Assembly: GCA_050696075.1 (NCBI GenBank)
Contig: JBOGUF010000069.1
Location: 1 to 53,940 of the forward strand
DNA: 53,940 nucleotides
Direction: 5' to 3'
DNA from: JBOGUF01 sp050696075
GTDB taxonomy: Bacteria > Chloroflexota > Chloroflexia > Thermomicrobiales > UBA6265
The position numbers were made by a program, and so were the translations under genes. Shown here in pieces: positions 26,601-34,948 of this stretch (positions are counted from its first letter, which is position 1; every line of letters starts with the position of its first letter). The notes below the pieces were generated by a model. The model was not told where the DNA came from. It saw only the letters and a list, made by a program, of their open reading frames with translations, and made no database searches.

Positions 26601-26612
26601 GAACATTGGTTC
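26601..26612. promoter_or_regulatory. LexA/SOS box upstream of recA
   Basis: GAACATTGGTTC matches the Gram-positive type LexA site GAAC-N4-GTTC exactly. It overlaps the predicted transcription start, where bound LexA would block recA transcription until DNA damage. Confidence 0.8.
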
Positions 26613-26702
26613 GCCTTCATCGTTGCCTCAGAATGATTCACAATGACGCCACACGGCGGCCGGGGCGGCCGGCCTGCCGGACAGAGGAAGGACGGCATCT
26701 CC

Positions 26703-27767
26703 ATGTCGGAACGCGCGCGGGCTATCGACCTTGCCATTACCCAGATCGAGCGTCAATTCGGCAAAGGCTCGATCATGAAGCTCGGCGAAGCCCAGAATAC
26801 CCACGTCGAGGCCATTTCGACCGGTAGCATCGCGCTCGATCTTGCCCTCGGCATCGGCGGGATCCCGCGCGGCCGGATCACCGAGATCTACGGACCGGAA
26901 TCCTCCGGTAAGACCACCTTGGCGCTGCACGCCATCGCCGAAGCGCAGAAGGCGGGCGGCGTCGCCGCCTACGTCGACGCCGAGCACGCCCTCGACCCGG
27001 TTTACGCCCGCCGGCTCGGCGTCAACCTGGAAGAGCTCTACGTCTCTCAGCCCGACACCGGCGAGCAGGCGCTCGAGATCACCGAGACCCTCGTCCGCAC
27101 CGCCGCGCTCGACATCGTCGTCGTCGACTCGGTGGCGGCGCTCGTGCCGAAGGCCGAGATCGAAGGCGATATGGGCGACTCCCACGTGGGTCTCCAGGCC
27201 CGCCTGATGAGCCAGGCGCTGCGAAAGCTGACCGGCGCTATTTCCCGCTCCAAGACCTCCGTCGTCTTCATCAACCAACTCCGAATGAAGATCGGCATCA
27301 TGTTCGGCAACCCGGAAACGACCACCGGCGGCAACGCCCTCAAGTTCTACGCCTCGACCCGCCTCGACATCCGCCGCATCGAGACGATCAAGAGCGGGCA
27401 GGACGCGATCGGCTCGCGGGTGCGGGTCAAGGTGGTCAAGAACAAGGTCGCCCCGCCCTTCCGCCAGGCCGAGTTCGACATCATGTACAACGAGGGGATT
27501 TCGAAGGAAGGGAGCGTCCTCGACGTCGCCACCGACCTCGCCATCGTCCGCAAATCGGGCGCCTGGTTCTACCTCGGCGACGACCGCCTCGGCCAGGGCC
27601 GCGAGAACGCCAAGGAATTCCTCCGCCACAACCCGGACGTGATGGAAGACCTGACCAACCGGATCAAAACCGCCTCCCCCGAATTCTCCGGCCGCATCTC
27701 CTTCGACGGCGGCGAAGGCGCCGCGGTGAACGGCGTGCTAGAAGAGGAAGAGGCGGAGGTGTTATAG
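26703..27767 (+). CDS. recA: Recombinase RecA
   Basis: 354 aa from ATG 26703. An in-frame ATG at 26643 would add 20 low-complexity residues; MSERARAIDLAITQIERQFG is the usual RecA beginning, and GAGGAAGGA precedes it. Walker A GPESSGKTT is at about 64-72. Walker B-like IVVVDSVAAL, the MSQALRKL segment, L2-adjacent VVFINQLR, and the C-terminal domain with an acidic tail (EEEEAEVL) are all present. It forms filaments on single-stranded DNA for recombination, repair and SOS induction. It is controlled by the upstream LexA box. It stands alone between secreted-protein genes; recX is not visible. Confidence 0.97.
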   Translation: MSERARAIDLAITQIERQFGKGSIMKLGEAQNTHVEAISTGSIALDLALGIGGIPRGRITEIYGPESSGKTTLALHAIAEAQKAGGVAAYVDAEHALDPVYARRLGVNLEELYVSQPDTGEQALEITETLVRTAALDIVVVDSVAALVPKAEIEGDMGDSHVGLQARLMSQALRKLTGAISRSKTSVVFINQLRMKIGIMFGNPETTTGGNALKFYASTRLDIRRIETIKSGQDAIGSRVRVKVVKNKVAPPFRQAEFDIMYNEGISKEGSVLDVATDLAIVRKSGAWFYLGDDRLGQGRENAKEFLRHNPDVMEDLTNRIKTASPEFSGRISFDGGEGAAVNGVLEEEEAEVL

Positions 27768-27776
27768 CGCGGGTGC

Positions 27777-27855
27777 GGCCCCCCCAGCCCCCCAACTTTG
27801 GGGGGAGACGACGCCACGTCGTCGTCCGTCGTGCTCCCCCCAGGATTGGGGGGCC
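27777..27855. terminator. Three-hairpin G/C element between convergent genes
   Basis: Hairpins C6-AACTTT-G6 (27788-27805), GACGAC-GCCAC-GTCGTC (27807-27823) and C6-AGGATT-G6 (27836-27853) lie in line; the outer GGCCCCCC and GGGGGGCC can also pair. It fills the gap between recA and the beta-propeller gene and probably terminates both. The G6 tracts might form other structures. Confidence 0.6.
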
Positions 27856-27858
27856 GAA

Positions 27859-30231
27859 TTACGTCGCCTCAAACGCCAGCACCGAATCGTTCGGGCCGCC
27901 GACGACAATGAAGATTGACGTGAACGGCGCTTCCGCTTGATCGGGCGATACCAGCACCGGAAATGGTCCGGCGCAGCCGAGCCGGGTCAGCGCGGCGCGG
28001 TCGGCCGTGCCCGTGGCGTCCTCGGCGAAGGTGAAGACGCCCCCGGCGAATGGGAGCGAGCCGCGGAGCATCTCGGGCAGGCCGCGCTCGTCGAGCAGCA
28101 TGAATCGCTGAAGGCCCGCCGCCGATTCCAAGAAGAGTTCCTCGATTGGTGTCGTCTCCGCCGATTCGGCGTAGGTGGGGCGGCCGTCGTTCGCGGTAGC
28201 GACGGAAGTCAGTCTGCTGGTCGTGAACAGCGGCTCGATACCGGCGTAGGCGTAGCCGGTGTCGCCCGCTTGCAGCGGGCTGACCGATGGGTCTTCACCG
28301 GGACAGGGCTCCTCGGGCGTGTCGAGCCGTTCGGGCCAGTAGCGCGCCAGTTCGCCGTCGGCGCGACCGGGCACGACCGCGTAGATCGGCGCTGTGGCCG
28401 TCGAATCCTCTTGCGCATACAGCCTGATCGGGCCGAGCGAGCCGGCGGGCGTCATCGCCCCCGCGTCGGCAAAGAGCATGCGGTCGAGGAGATAGCGACC
28501 GCCCTCGATCACGATCTCGCGTGGCACGTCGCCTGGCAGGCCGCCGCCTCGCTGCTCAATTTGGCCCCCGCTGCCGTAGGCGTAAATGAAGCCGTCGCGG
28601 CTGGTCACATAGATCACGCCCCCGACCACGACCGGCGCGGACGCGACGTAGCGGCCGGTTTCGAGTTGCCAGATCAGACCGCCGGTCGCGGCGTCGGCCG
28701 CGTAGAGATTGTTGTCCTTGCTGCCGAAATAGACGACGCCGTCCGCGACCGTCGGTGGCGAGTCGATCCAATCCCCCGTGGGGACCCGCCACAACTCCAT
28801 CCCGCTGGCCGCATCGAGCGCGTGCAGTTCGTGAGTCCGGCCGCCGAAGTAGACGACGCCGTCAACCACGGCCGCGGAGGACCAGATCGGACGATTGGTG
28901 GGATGCACCCATCGGCGATCGCCGTTCGCCACGTCGAGGGCATAGAAACGCCCGTCATAGCTGCCGATATACATGGTCTCACCGACGATAACCGGCGAAG
29001 AGATTGCCGGTCCGGAGAGGTCGATCCGCCACTCTTCGCCACCGGTCTCGGCGTCAAAGGCGTAGATCTCGCCGCCGGTGATGTCGGCCACGCCGAAGTA
29101 GACAATGCCGTCGGCTATCGCGGGGGAGGAGAGCAAGATGTCGGCGCCGGTCTCGGCGCGCCAGACCTCCTGGCCGGTCGTGGCGTCGAGGGCGTAGGCA
29201 TTGCCGTCGTAGCTGGTGAAGTAGACAATGCCGTCGACGATCGCCGGGGAGGAGCGAATCTTGCCCTCCGTCTCGAAGCGCCAGTAGACCGCGCCAGTCT
29301 CGCCGTCCACCGCAACGAACTCACCCCCCTCGCTGCCGACGAAGACGACGCCGGCGATCGTCGCCGGCGAGGCAATGACCGATCCCGAAAGCTCGACGCG
29401 CCAGCGTTCGGTCCCGGTTGCCGCGTCGAGGGCATAGAGGGCGGCGTCGCCGCCGACGTAGACCGTGCCATTCGTCACCGCCGGCGACGAGAAGACGCGA
29501 TCGCCGAGCGGATACCGCCAGAGCAACGTCGGCTGACCCTCGGGACCAGGACCCGCCGCCGCGCCCGCGTGCGTGGGATTGCCGAGGAACATCACCAAGT
29601 CGCCGGGAGCGGAGAGGTCGATGGGCGGCGGCGTCGGGGTCGCGGTGGGGCCGAGCGTGGGGGTGGGAGCCTGAGTGGCGGTCGGAGCCACGGTTGGCGC
29701 CTGGGTGGCGGTAGCAATGGGCGCGGAGGTCGCCGTCGGGGCCGTTGTCGCGGTTGGGGCCGCGGCCTCCGGCAGGAGATACCACTGGCAGGTCAACCCG
29801 CCGCCTCCGATCACTTCGCCCTCGATCGCACCGTCCTCGACCAGTGCACGCTGCCAGTCGGACTCAGATGCGCAGAAGGTGACGGCCCGGCCCGCCTGGG
29901 GATCTTCCAGCCGCATCGTGAACGGGCCGGAAACGGCCGACCAGGAGACCGGCTCCCCGCCGGCCGTCGTGCGCCGCCGGGTGACGCCGCCGGCCGTCAA
30001 CGAGAAGGTCAGTCCATCCACCGTCTCGACGCACGCCTCCGCGAAGACGGCCTGGTCGGTGGCGGCGGGATCGACTGTCGCCGGACACGTCAACGCGGCC
30101 GCCTCGACCGTTCCGTTCTGCGCCGAGGCCCGTGGCGCGATCCCTGGCGACGTGCCGGGTGTGACGACGAGGGTCGCCACGACCGCGGCGATGAGGAGTG
30201 CGGCGGCGCGACGGCGAGCAACGTGTGTCAT
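27859..30231 (-). CDS. Secreted PQQ-type beta-propeller repeat protein
   Basis: 790 aa. Signal peptide (LLIAAVVATLVVTPGTSPG); a Cys-containing N-terminal domain (about 40-155); a Thr/Pro/Ala stalk (about 155-205); an eight-bladed-type propeller (about 210-553) built from YALDAATGTERWRVE-like blades, e.g. SSPAIVDGIVYFTSYDGNAY and SAPVVVGGVIYVTSRDGFIY; and a C-terminal region with more cysteines. The blades resemble BamB/PQQ_2 repeats; no PQQ enzyme residues can be inferred, so it is more likely a scaffold or sensor. Its ATG overlaps the stop of the upstream lipoprotein gene by 4 nt, so the two proteins are probably made together. It is convergent with recA. Confidence 0.87.
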   Translation of the reverse strand: MTHVARRRAAALLIAAVVATLVVTPGTSPGIAPRASAQNGTVEAAALTCPATVDPAATDQAVFAEACVETVDGLTFSLTAGGVTRRRTTAGGEPVSWSAVSGPFTMRLEDPQAGRAVTFCASESDWQRALVEDGAIEGEVIGGGGLTCQWYLLPEAAAPTATTAPTATSAPIATATQAPTVAPTATQAPTPTLGPTATPTPPPIDLSAPGDLVMFLGNPTHAGAAAGPGPEGQPTLLWRYPLGDRVFSSPAVTNGTVYVGGDAALYALDAATGTERWRVELSGSVIASPATIAGVVFVGSEGGEFVAVDGETGAVYWRFETEGKIRSSPAIVDGIVYFTSYDGNAYALDATTGQEVWRAETGADILLSSPAIADGIVYFGVADITGGEIYAFDAETGGEEWRIDLSGPAISSPVIVGETMYIGSYDGRFYALDVANGDRRWVHPTNRPIWSSAAVVDGVVYFGGRTHELHALDAASGMELWRVPTGDWIDSPPTVADGVVYFGSKDNNLYAADAATGGLIWQLETGRYVASAPVVVGGVIYVTSRDGFIYAYGSGGQIEQRGGGLPGDVPREIVIEGGRYLLDRMLFADAGAMTPAGSLGPIRLYAQEDSTATAPIYAVVPGRADGELARYWPERLDTPEEPCPGEDPSVSPLQAGDTGYAYAGIEPLFTTSRLTSVATANDGRPTYAESAETTPIEELFLESAAGLQRFMLLDERGLPEMLRGSLPFAGGVFTFAEDATGTADRAALTRLGCAGPFPVLVSPDQAEAPFTSIFIVVGGPNDSVLAFEAT

Positions 30232-32699
30232 AGAACCTGAGCCTCCCTTGAGCGCGCGCGAAGCCGGGCGGCGCCAGCACTCGCGTTGACCTGTACCTGA
30301 TTCTCACCCGGACCGAGATCGACCGGCTGCTCCGCGGCCGGCGCCTGGCCCTCAGGCGTACGGGTTTCGATGAGCGTGAAGGTTCCCGGCGACACGCCGT
30401 TCGGGAACCGAATCGTCGTCACGCCGTCCGCCGCGCCGTCGTCGCCGTCGCAGGCCTGACCGGCGAGCGACTCGTCCTCGCTCAACACGGCGAAGCAGGC
30501 GTCGGGCAGCACGTTGCCCGTGTCATCGAGTTTGGTCACGGCCAGGGAGGCGGGCTCGACTGTTTCGAATGTGACGAAGACGCCCTGGCTGTCGACGACG
30601 ACGTGGAGGCGGGCGTCCGTGTCCAGGGCGATCTGCTCCTCGTTGACCGGTTGGCCGTCGAAGAGCACCTGGAGCGTGGCCGGGCCGGCGGGCGCGTCGA
30701 AGTAGATCTCGAACCCGCCATCCTCGGTCGGGCGCAGCGGGAAGACGCCGAACTCGGTCGACACGACCGCGTCAACCGGGCTGGGCCGCGTCTGGATCTC
30801 GCCGGTATGACGGTTGTAGTCGACGTAGACCACACCCGTCCCTTCGGGGACGGTCAGCGTGAGATCCTCGCCGTCCGGGTCGCCGCCTTCGCCGAGGAAC
30901 CGGTCCTGATCGCTTCGGGCAAGGACGCGGAAGCGGTAGTCACCGGGCGGCAGCGAGAAGGTGCCGCTCCAGATGCCGTTCTCCTCCGTCAGGAGAGCGA
31001 AGTTGCACGTAGGATCGTCGTCGGCGGGACAGCCGAGCTCGTCCTGGAGGTCGCCGACGAGGTAGACCTCGGTCGGCGGCGGCAGCGGCGGCGGCAGGCC
31101 CAGCTCGACCGGTGGGACGTCGACGGTCGCCGTCGGTTCGAGCGTCGCCGTGGGCTCGATGGTTGCCGTCACCTCCGGCGTCGCGGTCGGCTCCGGCGTC
31201 GCGGTCGCTTCCTCGGTCGGCGCCACCTCTTGCGTGGCCGTCGGTTCTTCGGTCGGCAGCACCTCGGGTGTCGCGGTTGGTTCGGCAGTCGCGGTCGCGG
31301 TCGCTTCTGCTGTCGCTGTTGCCTCGACCGTTGCCGTGGGTTCCGGGGTGGCAGGCTCAGTTGCGGTAAGCAGAACCTCAGTCGAAACGAGTTCGCCTGG
31401 CGGCACGGTCAACGGCGACGGCGCGGCGGTGAAACCGGGCGGAATCTTGGTGACTTCCAGTGTGTAGTCGCCCGCGACGATGCCGTCGATTTCGATCGTG
31501 CCGGAAGTGAGGTCGACGTCCCCGTCGCCGTTATCACAGACCTCGTAGGTCTCGACCGCGCCCTGCAAGGCGATGCATGCGTCAGGGACCGGTTGCCCCA
31601 CCTCGTCGAGGATCAAGATCAGCATGACGGAGGGCGGGGCCGGTGTGACGGTGGCAGTCGGCTCGATGGTCGCGGTCGGTTCGGGTGTGGCGGACGGCTC
31701 CTGAGTCGCGGTTGGTTCGGGCGTCAGCGTCGGCTCCGGCGTCGCCGTTGGTTCAACCGTGGGCGTAAGTGTCGGCTCCGGGGTCGCTGTCGGCTCGACG
31801 GTGGGCGTCAACGTTGGCTCCGCGGTCGGCGTGATGGTCGGCTCGGGCGTGGCGGTTGCCTCCGCCGTGGCGGTCAGCGTCGGTTCCGGGGTGTAGGTTG
31901 CCGTCACCGTCGGTGCGGGCGTGGCCGTAACCGTGGGTTCGGCTGTAGCCGTAATCGTCGGCTCGACTGTTGCGGTCACGGTCGGTTCCGATGTCGCGGT
32001 GAGCGTTGGCTCGATCGTCGGCTCAGCCGTCGGCGTGATAGTCGGTTGCGTCGTCGCGGTGACGGTCGGCGCCGTCGTAGCAGTCGCGGTGATCGTCGGT
32101 GGGACAGCCGTTGCGGTCGTCGTGGCACGCGGTGTTGGGCTGTTGGTCGCCATTGCCGTCACCGTCGCTGAAGGCCGCGGGGTCACGGTTGCCGTGGCGC
32201 GTGGTATCACGGTCGGCATCGCCGTGGGCGTTCGGGTCACGGTGGCGGTGGCCATCGGTGGTCGCGGCGTTGAGGTTGGCGGGCGCGCCGCCGTCGCGGT
32301 CGGCGGGCGGGCTGGATCGACGACGATGCGGGAGGTCGCCGTGGCGGTCGCCGCCCGCGTCGCGGTCGGCGGAACGGTGGTGTTCGTCGCCCCAGGTTGG
32401 GCCGTGGGCGACGCGGGCGGGGGCTCAGTCGGGTCGGTCGGTTCGGTCGGTTCGGGTGTCGCCTGTTGGGCCTCTGTCGGTTCGTCGGGCGGCGGCGTGT
32501 CGGCCGGAGGCTCGGTTTCGGCGACGGTCGGCGCGGTTGTCGGGGCCCCGAGGGTCGGCCCAGCGGTCGGGGTATCGGGAACATCCTCGTAGCAGCCAGC
32601 CAGAACGGCGACGGCAAGTCCAAGCGCGCACATGCCAATGACACGGCGGATCGCGACCGGGGATGCAAGGATCCTGGCTTGGATCAACGCCGACAACAT
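30228..32699 (-). CDS. Lipoprotein with Thr/Pro stalks, CnaB-like and X25-like modules
   Basis: 823 aa from ATG 32699 (AGGGTGG upstream); the frame is open to 32777, adding 26 residues. A lipobox ALGLAVAVLAGC puts the lipidated Cys at residue 36. A very long Thr/Pro/Ala/Glu stalk (about 37-352) follows, then a CnaB-like module (about 353-440, DACIALQG ... VCDNGDGD), a second stalk, an X25-like module (about 540-710, VGDLQDELGC ... FSLPPGDYRFRVL) and a last CnaB-like module (about 716-800) whose K (VTKLD), E (IETRTPEG) and N fit the isopeptide triad. The domains would be held far from the membrane. The X25 and CnaB modules match those at the N-terminus of the giant protein at 14840. It is translationally coupled to the beta-propeller gene. 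Confidence 0.85.
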   Translation of the reverse strand: MLSALIQARILASPVAIRRVIGMCALGLAVAVLAGCYEDVPDTPTAGPTLGAPTTAPTVAETEPPADTPPPDEPTEAQQATPEPTEPTDPTEPPPASPTAQPGATNTTVPPTATRAATATATSRIVVDPARPPTATAARPPTSTPRPPMATATVTRTPTAMPTVIPRATATVTPRPSATVTAMATNSPTPRATTTATAVPPTITATATTAPTVTATTQPTITPTAEPTIEPTLTATSEPTVTATVEPTITATAEPTVTATPAPTVTATYTPEPTLTATAEATATPEPTITPTAEPTLTPTVEPTATPEPTLTPTVEPTATPEPTLTPEPTATQEPSATPEPTATIEPTATVTPAPPSVMLILILDEVGQPVPDACIALQGAVETYEVCDNGDGDVDLTSGTIEIDGIVAGDYTLEVTKIPPGFTAAPSPLTVPPGELVSTEVLLTATEPATPEPTATVEATATAEATATATAEPTATPEVLPTEEPTATQEVAPTEEATATPEPTATPEVTATIEPTATLEPTATVDVPPVELGLPPPLPPPTEVYLVGDLQDELGCPADDDPTCNFALLTEENGIWSGTFSLPPGDYRFRVLARSDQDRFLGEGGDPDGEDLTLTVPEGTGVVYVDYNRHTGEIQTRPSPVDAVVSTEFGVFPLRPTEDGGFEIYFDAPAGPATLQVLFDGQPVNEEQIALDTDARLHVVVDSQGVFVTFETVEPASLAVTKLDDTGNVLPDACFAVLSEDESLAGQACDGDDGAADGVTTIRFPNGVSPGTFTLIETRTPEGQAPAAEQPVDLGPGENQVQVNASAGAARLRARSREAQVL

Positions 32700-32855
32700 C
32701 CGGCCACCCTGTTGCGAGGTTCGGGACGCCACACTCCATCGCCGCCACGGGCGATCTGCTCGGTTTGACCTTCCCACACTATACGGCCTCGCTGCTCAGG
32801 GCAAAAGTGGTGCGCCGCCGTCCGGCCTACCGGAACGCGCGTGCAATCGCGGGGA

Positions 32856-34772
32856 TCAGTCCGGCACGCTGGCCGGGTCGGTGGGGTCGGCGCCGGCGGC
32901 GACTTCGTCACCGTCCGAGAAGCCGTCGCCGTCGGTGTCCGATCGCAGGGGATCGGAACCGAATTCATGGACCTCCGCGCCGTCGCTGAGACCGTCCCCG
33001 TCCGTGTCGGGGTTGAGCGGGTTGGTGCCCCAGCTCACCTCGTCGCCATCGTTGAGACCGTCGCCGTCGGTGTCCGGGTTGTCGGGGTCGGTCCCGAGCA
33101 GCGCCTCTTCCTCCGTGGTGAGGCCGTCTCCATCCGCGTCGGGCGCGGCGATCGGCGATGCCAACCCAGGCGTGGCGGGCGTGGCCGGAGACGGCGGCGT
33201 CGGGCTGACGTCAGCGGTTGGCGTCGGGCTGACGACAACCGTTGGCGATGGGCTGCCAGTCGTCGGTGGCGATGGGCTGCCGGTCGTGGGCGACGATGGC
33301 GTGGCGTCCTCCGTGGCCATCGTGGCAGTCGGTGCGCCGGTCGGGACCATCGTCGGCATGACGATCGGGCCGGCCGGGGTCGGCACGGTCTCGATCCCGC
33401 TGAGTGGGCCGCGCGGGTCGATGATGCTCCAGCCGGAACGGGTCGAGGTGTCGCGGACGCGGTATTCGATATGAACGTGGTCGCCGTTCATGCTGCCGGA
33501 GAGGCCGATCTGCTGCCCCGCCCGCACACTCTCGCCCGGCCGTACGATCGAGACGTTGACGTGTCCCAATATGAGCATGTCGCCGTAGGGCAGCTTCAGT
33601 TGGAGACGGCCAGAGGTTGGACCGCCATAGGACGAGAGGAAGGCGGCGCAACTGTCCTCCCCGGTGCCGTTGCCGGTGCCGGCGCAAACGATCGTGCCGT
33701 CGAGCGGCGCGTAGAGCGGCGTGTTAGCCGGGATCGCGACGTCGAGGCCGGTGTGCCCCGGTTGGCTGAAGCCATAGTCGAGGGCGTAGCTGTACCACTC
33801 CGGTCGCACGTAGACGCTGAAGTCGGTTGGCCCGAACTCCTGCGAGAGGATCGGCGGAGCGCCACTGATCAGGAGGTTGCCCCAGATCGCGGCGACGCCG
33901 GTCGCGTCGGTCGAGCCGGCCTGGACGACGACGCGACCCGCCGCTTCGAGCTCGTCGAGGAAGCCGCGAAAGCGGCGCAGGTAGTCCTGGTCGTCGGTGG
34001 AGGCGCCGGTGGGGTCGTAATGACCGGCGGCGTAGCCCAGCGCGACATTCTCCCAGGGTCGCTTGCCAGAGTCGATGTGGCGCAGCGCCAGTTCGTAGGC
34101 GCCAGCGTAGATCGAGTAGGCCGGGTTGGTGGCGACGCGCCGCACGTCGTAGCGGCCGGCGCCGAGGGTCGGGCGCCTCACCCCCATCAACCCGGCCGCG
34201 TTGGCGCCGGTCGGCATCACCCCGCCCGTTTCGAGCATGATGATCGCCTTAATCACGTTGCCGGGCACGATCACGCCGGTGGCAAAAAAGACCTGCTGTT
34301 GGGCGGCCAGGATCGCCTCGTTCCACTGGTTGACCGGCGCCCAGCGCGGATCGCGCGGCGAGGCGAGCAGCGCGCCGGCCGCCGCCAGTGCGCCGCCCTC
34401 GCCGGCCGCCTGTCCCAGCGCCTCCGGCAACAGGATCACTTCGGCCCGGTCGCCGCCGACGTCGAATTGGACCGTAACCGCGCCCCGCGGCCGGCTGCCC
34501 CAGTTGGGGACGCGTTCGGGAGTGCCCTCCAACAGATCGCAAAGCGGGTTGCCGGTCGGTTCGGCTACGCCCCAGTTCGGGATCACCGCCTCGGGGGTTG
34601 CGCCATCCGGGCAGGCGCCTTGGCGCGGCGGAACGAGCGCAAATGAGAACGGCGCGGAGCCGGAGGTCGCGGAGAGGAGCGGCCCGGCGACCAACCAGAC
34701 CGCGACGACCGCGACCAGGCGGCCCCGCGACGTGGCTGGGATGGTCCCGATCCTGCGCGAACGGCGACCCAT
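32856..34772 (-). CDS. Secreted SLT/M23 peptidoglycan hydrolase with calcium-binding repeats
   Basis: 638 aa, GGGGAG just before the ATG. Signal/anchor segment (LVAVVAVWLVAGPLL); an SLT-like lytic transglycosylase region (about 145-290) with E181 in MLETGG and ANAAGLMGV; an M23 metallopeptidase domain (about 330-450) with zinc ligands H340 and D344 (HTGLD) and H432/H434 (HVHIEY); a Ser/Pro/Thr linker; and thrombospondin type 3-like repeats at the end (DTDGDGLNDGDE, DTDGDGLSDGAE), which bind calcium in other proteins. It would cut glycan strands and peptide cross-links outside the cell. It lies 157 nt upstream of the lipoprotein start in the same direction. Confidence 0.88.
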   Translation of the reverse strand: MGRRSRRIGTIPATSRGRLVAVVAVWLVAGPLLSATSGSAPFSFALVPPRQGACPDGATPEAVIPNWGVAEPTGNPLCDLLEGTPERVPNWGSRPRGAVTVQFDVGGDRAEVILLPEALGQAAGEGGALAAAGALLASPRDPRWAPVNQWNEAILAAQQQVFFATGVIVPGNVIKAIIMLETGGVMPTGANAAGLMGVRRPTLGAGRYDVRRVATNPAYSIYAGAYELALRHIDSGKRPWENVALGYAAGHYDPTGASTDDQDYLRRFRGFLDELEAAGRVVVQAGSTDATGVAAIWGNLLISGAPPILSQEFGPTDFSVYVRPEWYSYALDYGFSQPGHTGLDVAIPANTPLYAPLDGTIVCAGTGNGTGEDSCAAFLSSYGGPTSGRLQLKLPYGDMLILGHVNVSIVRPGESVRAGQQIGLSGSMNGDHVHIEYRVRDTSTRSGWSIIDPRGPLSGIETVPTPAGPIVMPTMVPTGAPTATMATEDATPSSPTTGSPSPPTTGSPSPTVVVSPTPTADVSPTPPSPATPATPGLASPIAAPDADGDGLTTEEEALLGTDPDNPDTDGDGLNDGDEVSWGTNPLNPDTDGDGLSDGAEVHEFGSDPLRSDTDGDGFSDGDEVAAGADPTDPASVPD

Positions 34773-34819
34773 AAGCTCCCCCCGATGGGGTTCTTCGTCA
34801 ACGCACGATAGCCAATCTC

Positions 34820-34828
34820 ATCCTAGCA
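34820..34828 (-). promoter_or_regulatory. Extended -10 element for the M23/SLT gene
   Basis: On the minus strand TGC-TAGGAT (34828-34820) lies about 48 nt before the ATG at 34772. A clear -35 is not seen, consistent with an extended -10 promoter. Confidence 0.4.
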
Positions 34829-34862
34829 TCGGCGGTCAACCGCGGATTCGACAGACGGCGAC

Positions 34863-34890
34863 TTGACAGCGACGGTGACGCCTTTACGCT
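34863..34890 (+). promoter_or_regulatory. Promoter of the CnaB-hydrolase-HAF gene
   Basis: TTGACA (34863-34868), 16-nt spacer, TACGCT (34885-34890); the start codon is at 34949. Confidence 0.45.
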
Positions 34891-34948
34891 TAGGTCCATT
34901 CGAGTCATCGGTTGCTTGGTGTTCCCGTCGTTTCGGGAAGGGCGTCAG

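Noticed and set aside
30603..34646. Plus-strand open frames opposite the lipoprotein and the M23/SLT gene
   Set aside because: Shadows of Thr/Pro stalks and TSP3 repeats; low-complexity products without recognisable domains.
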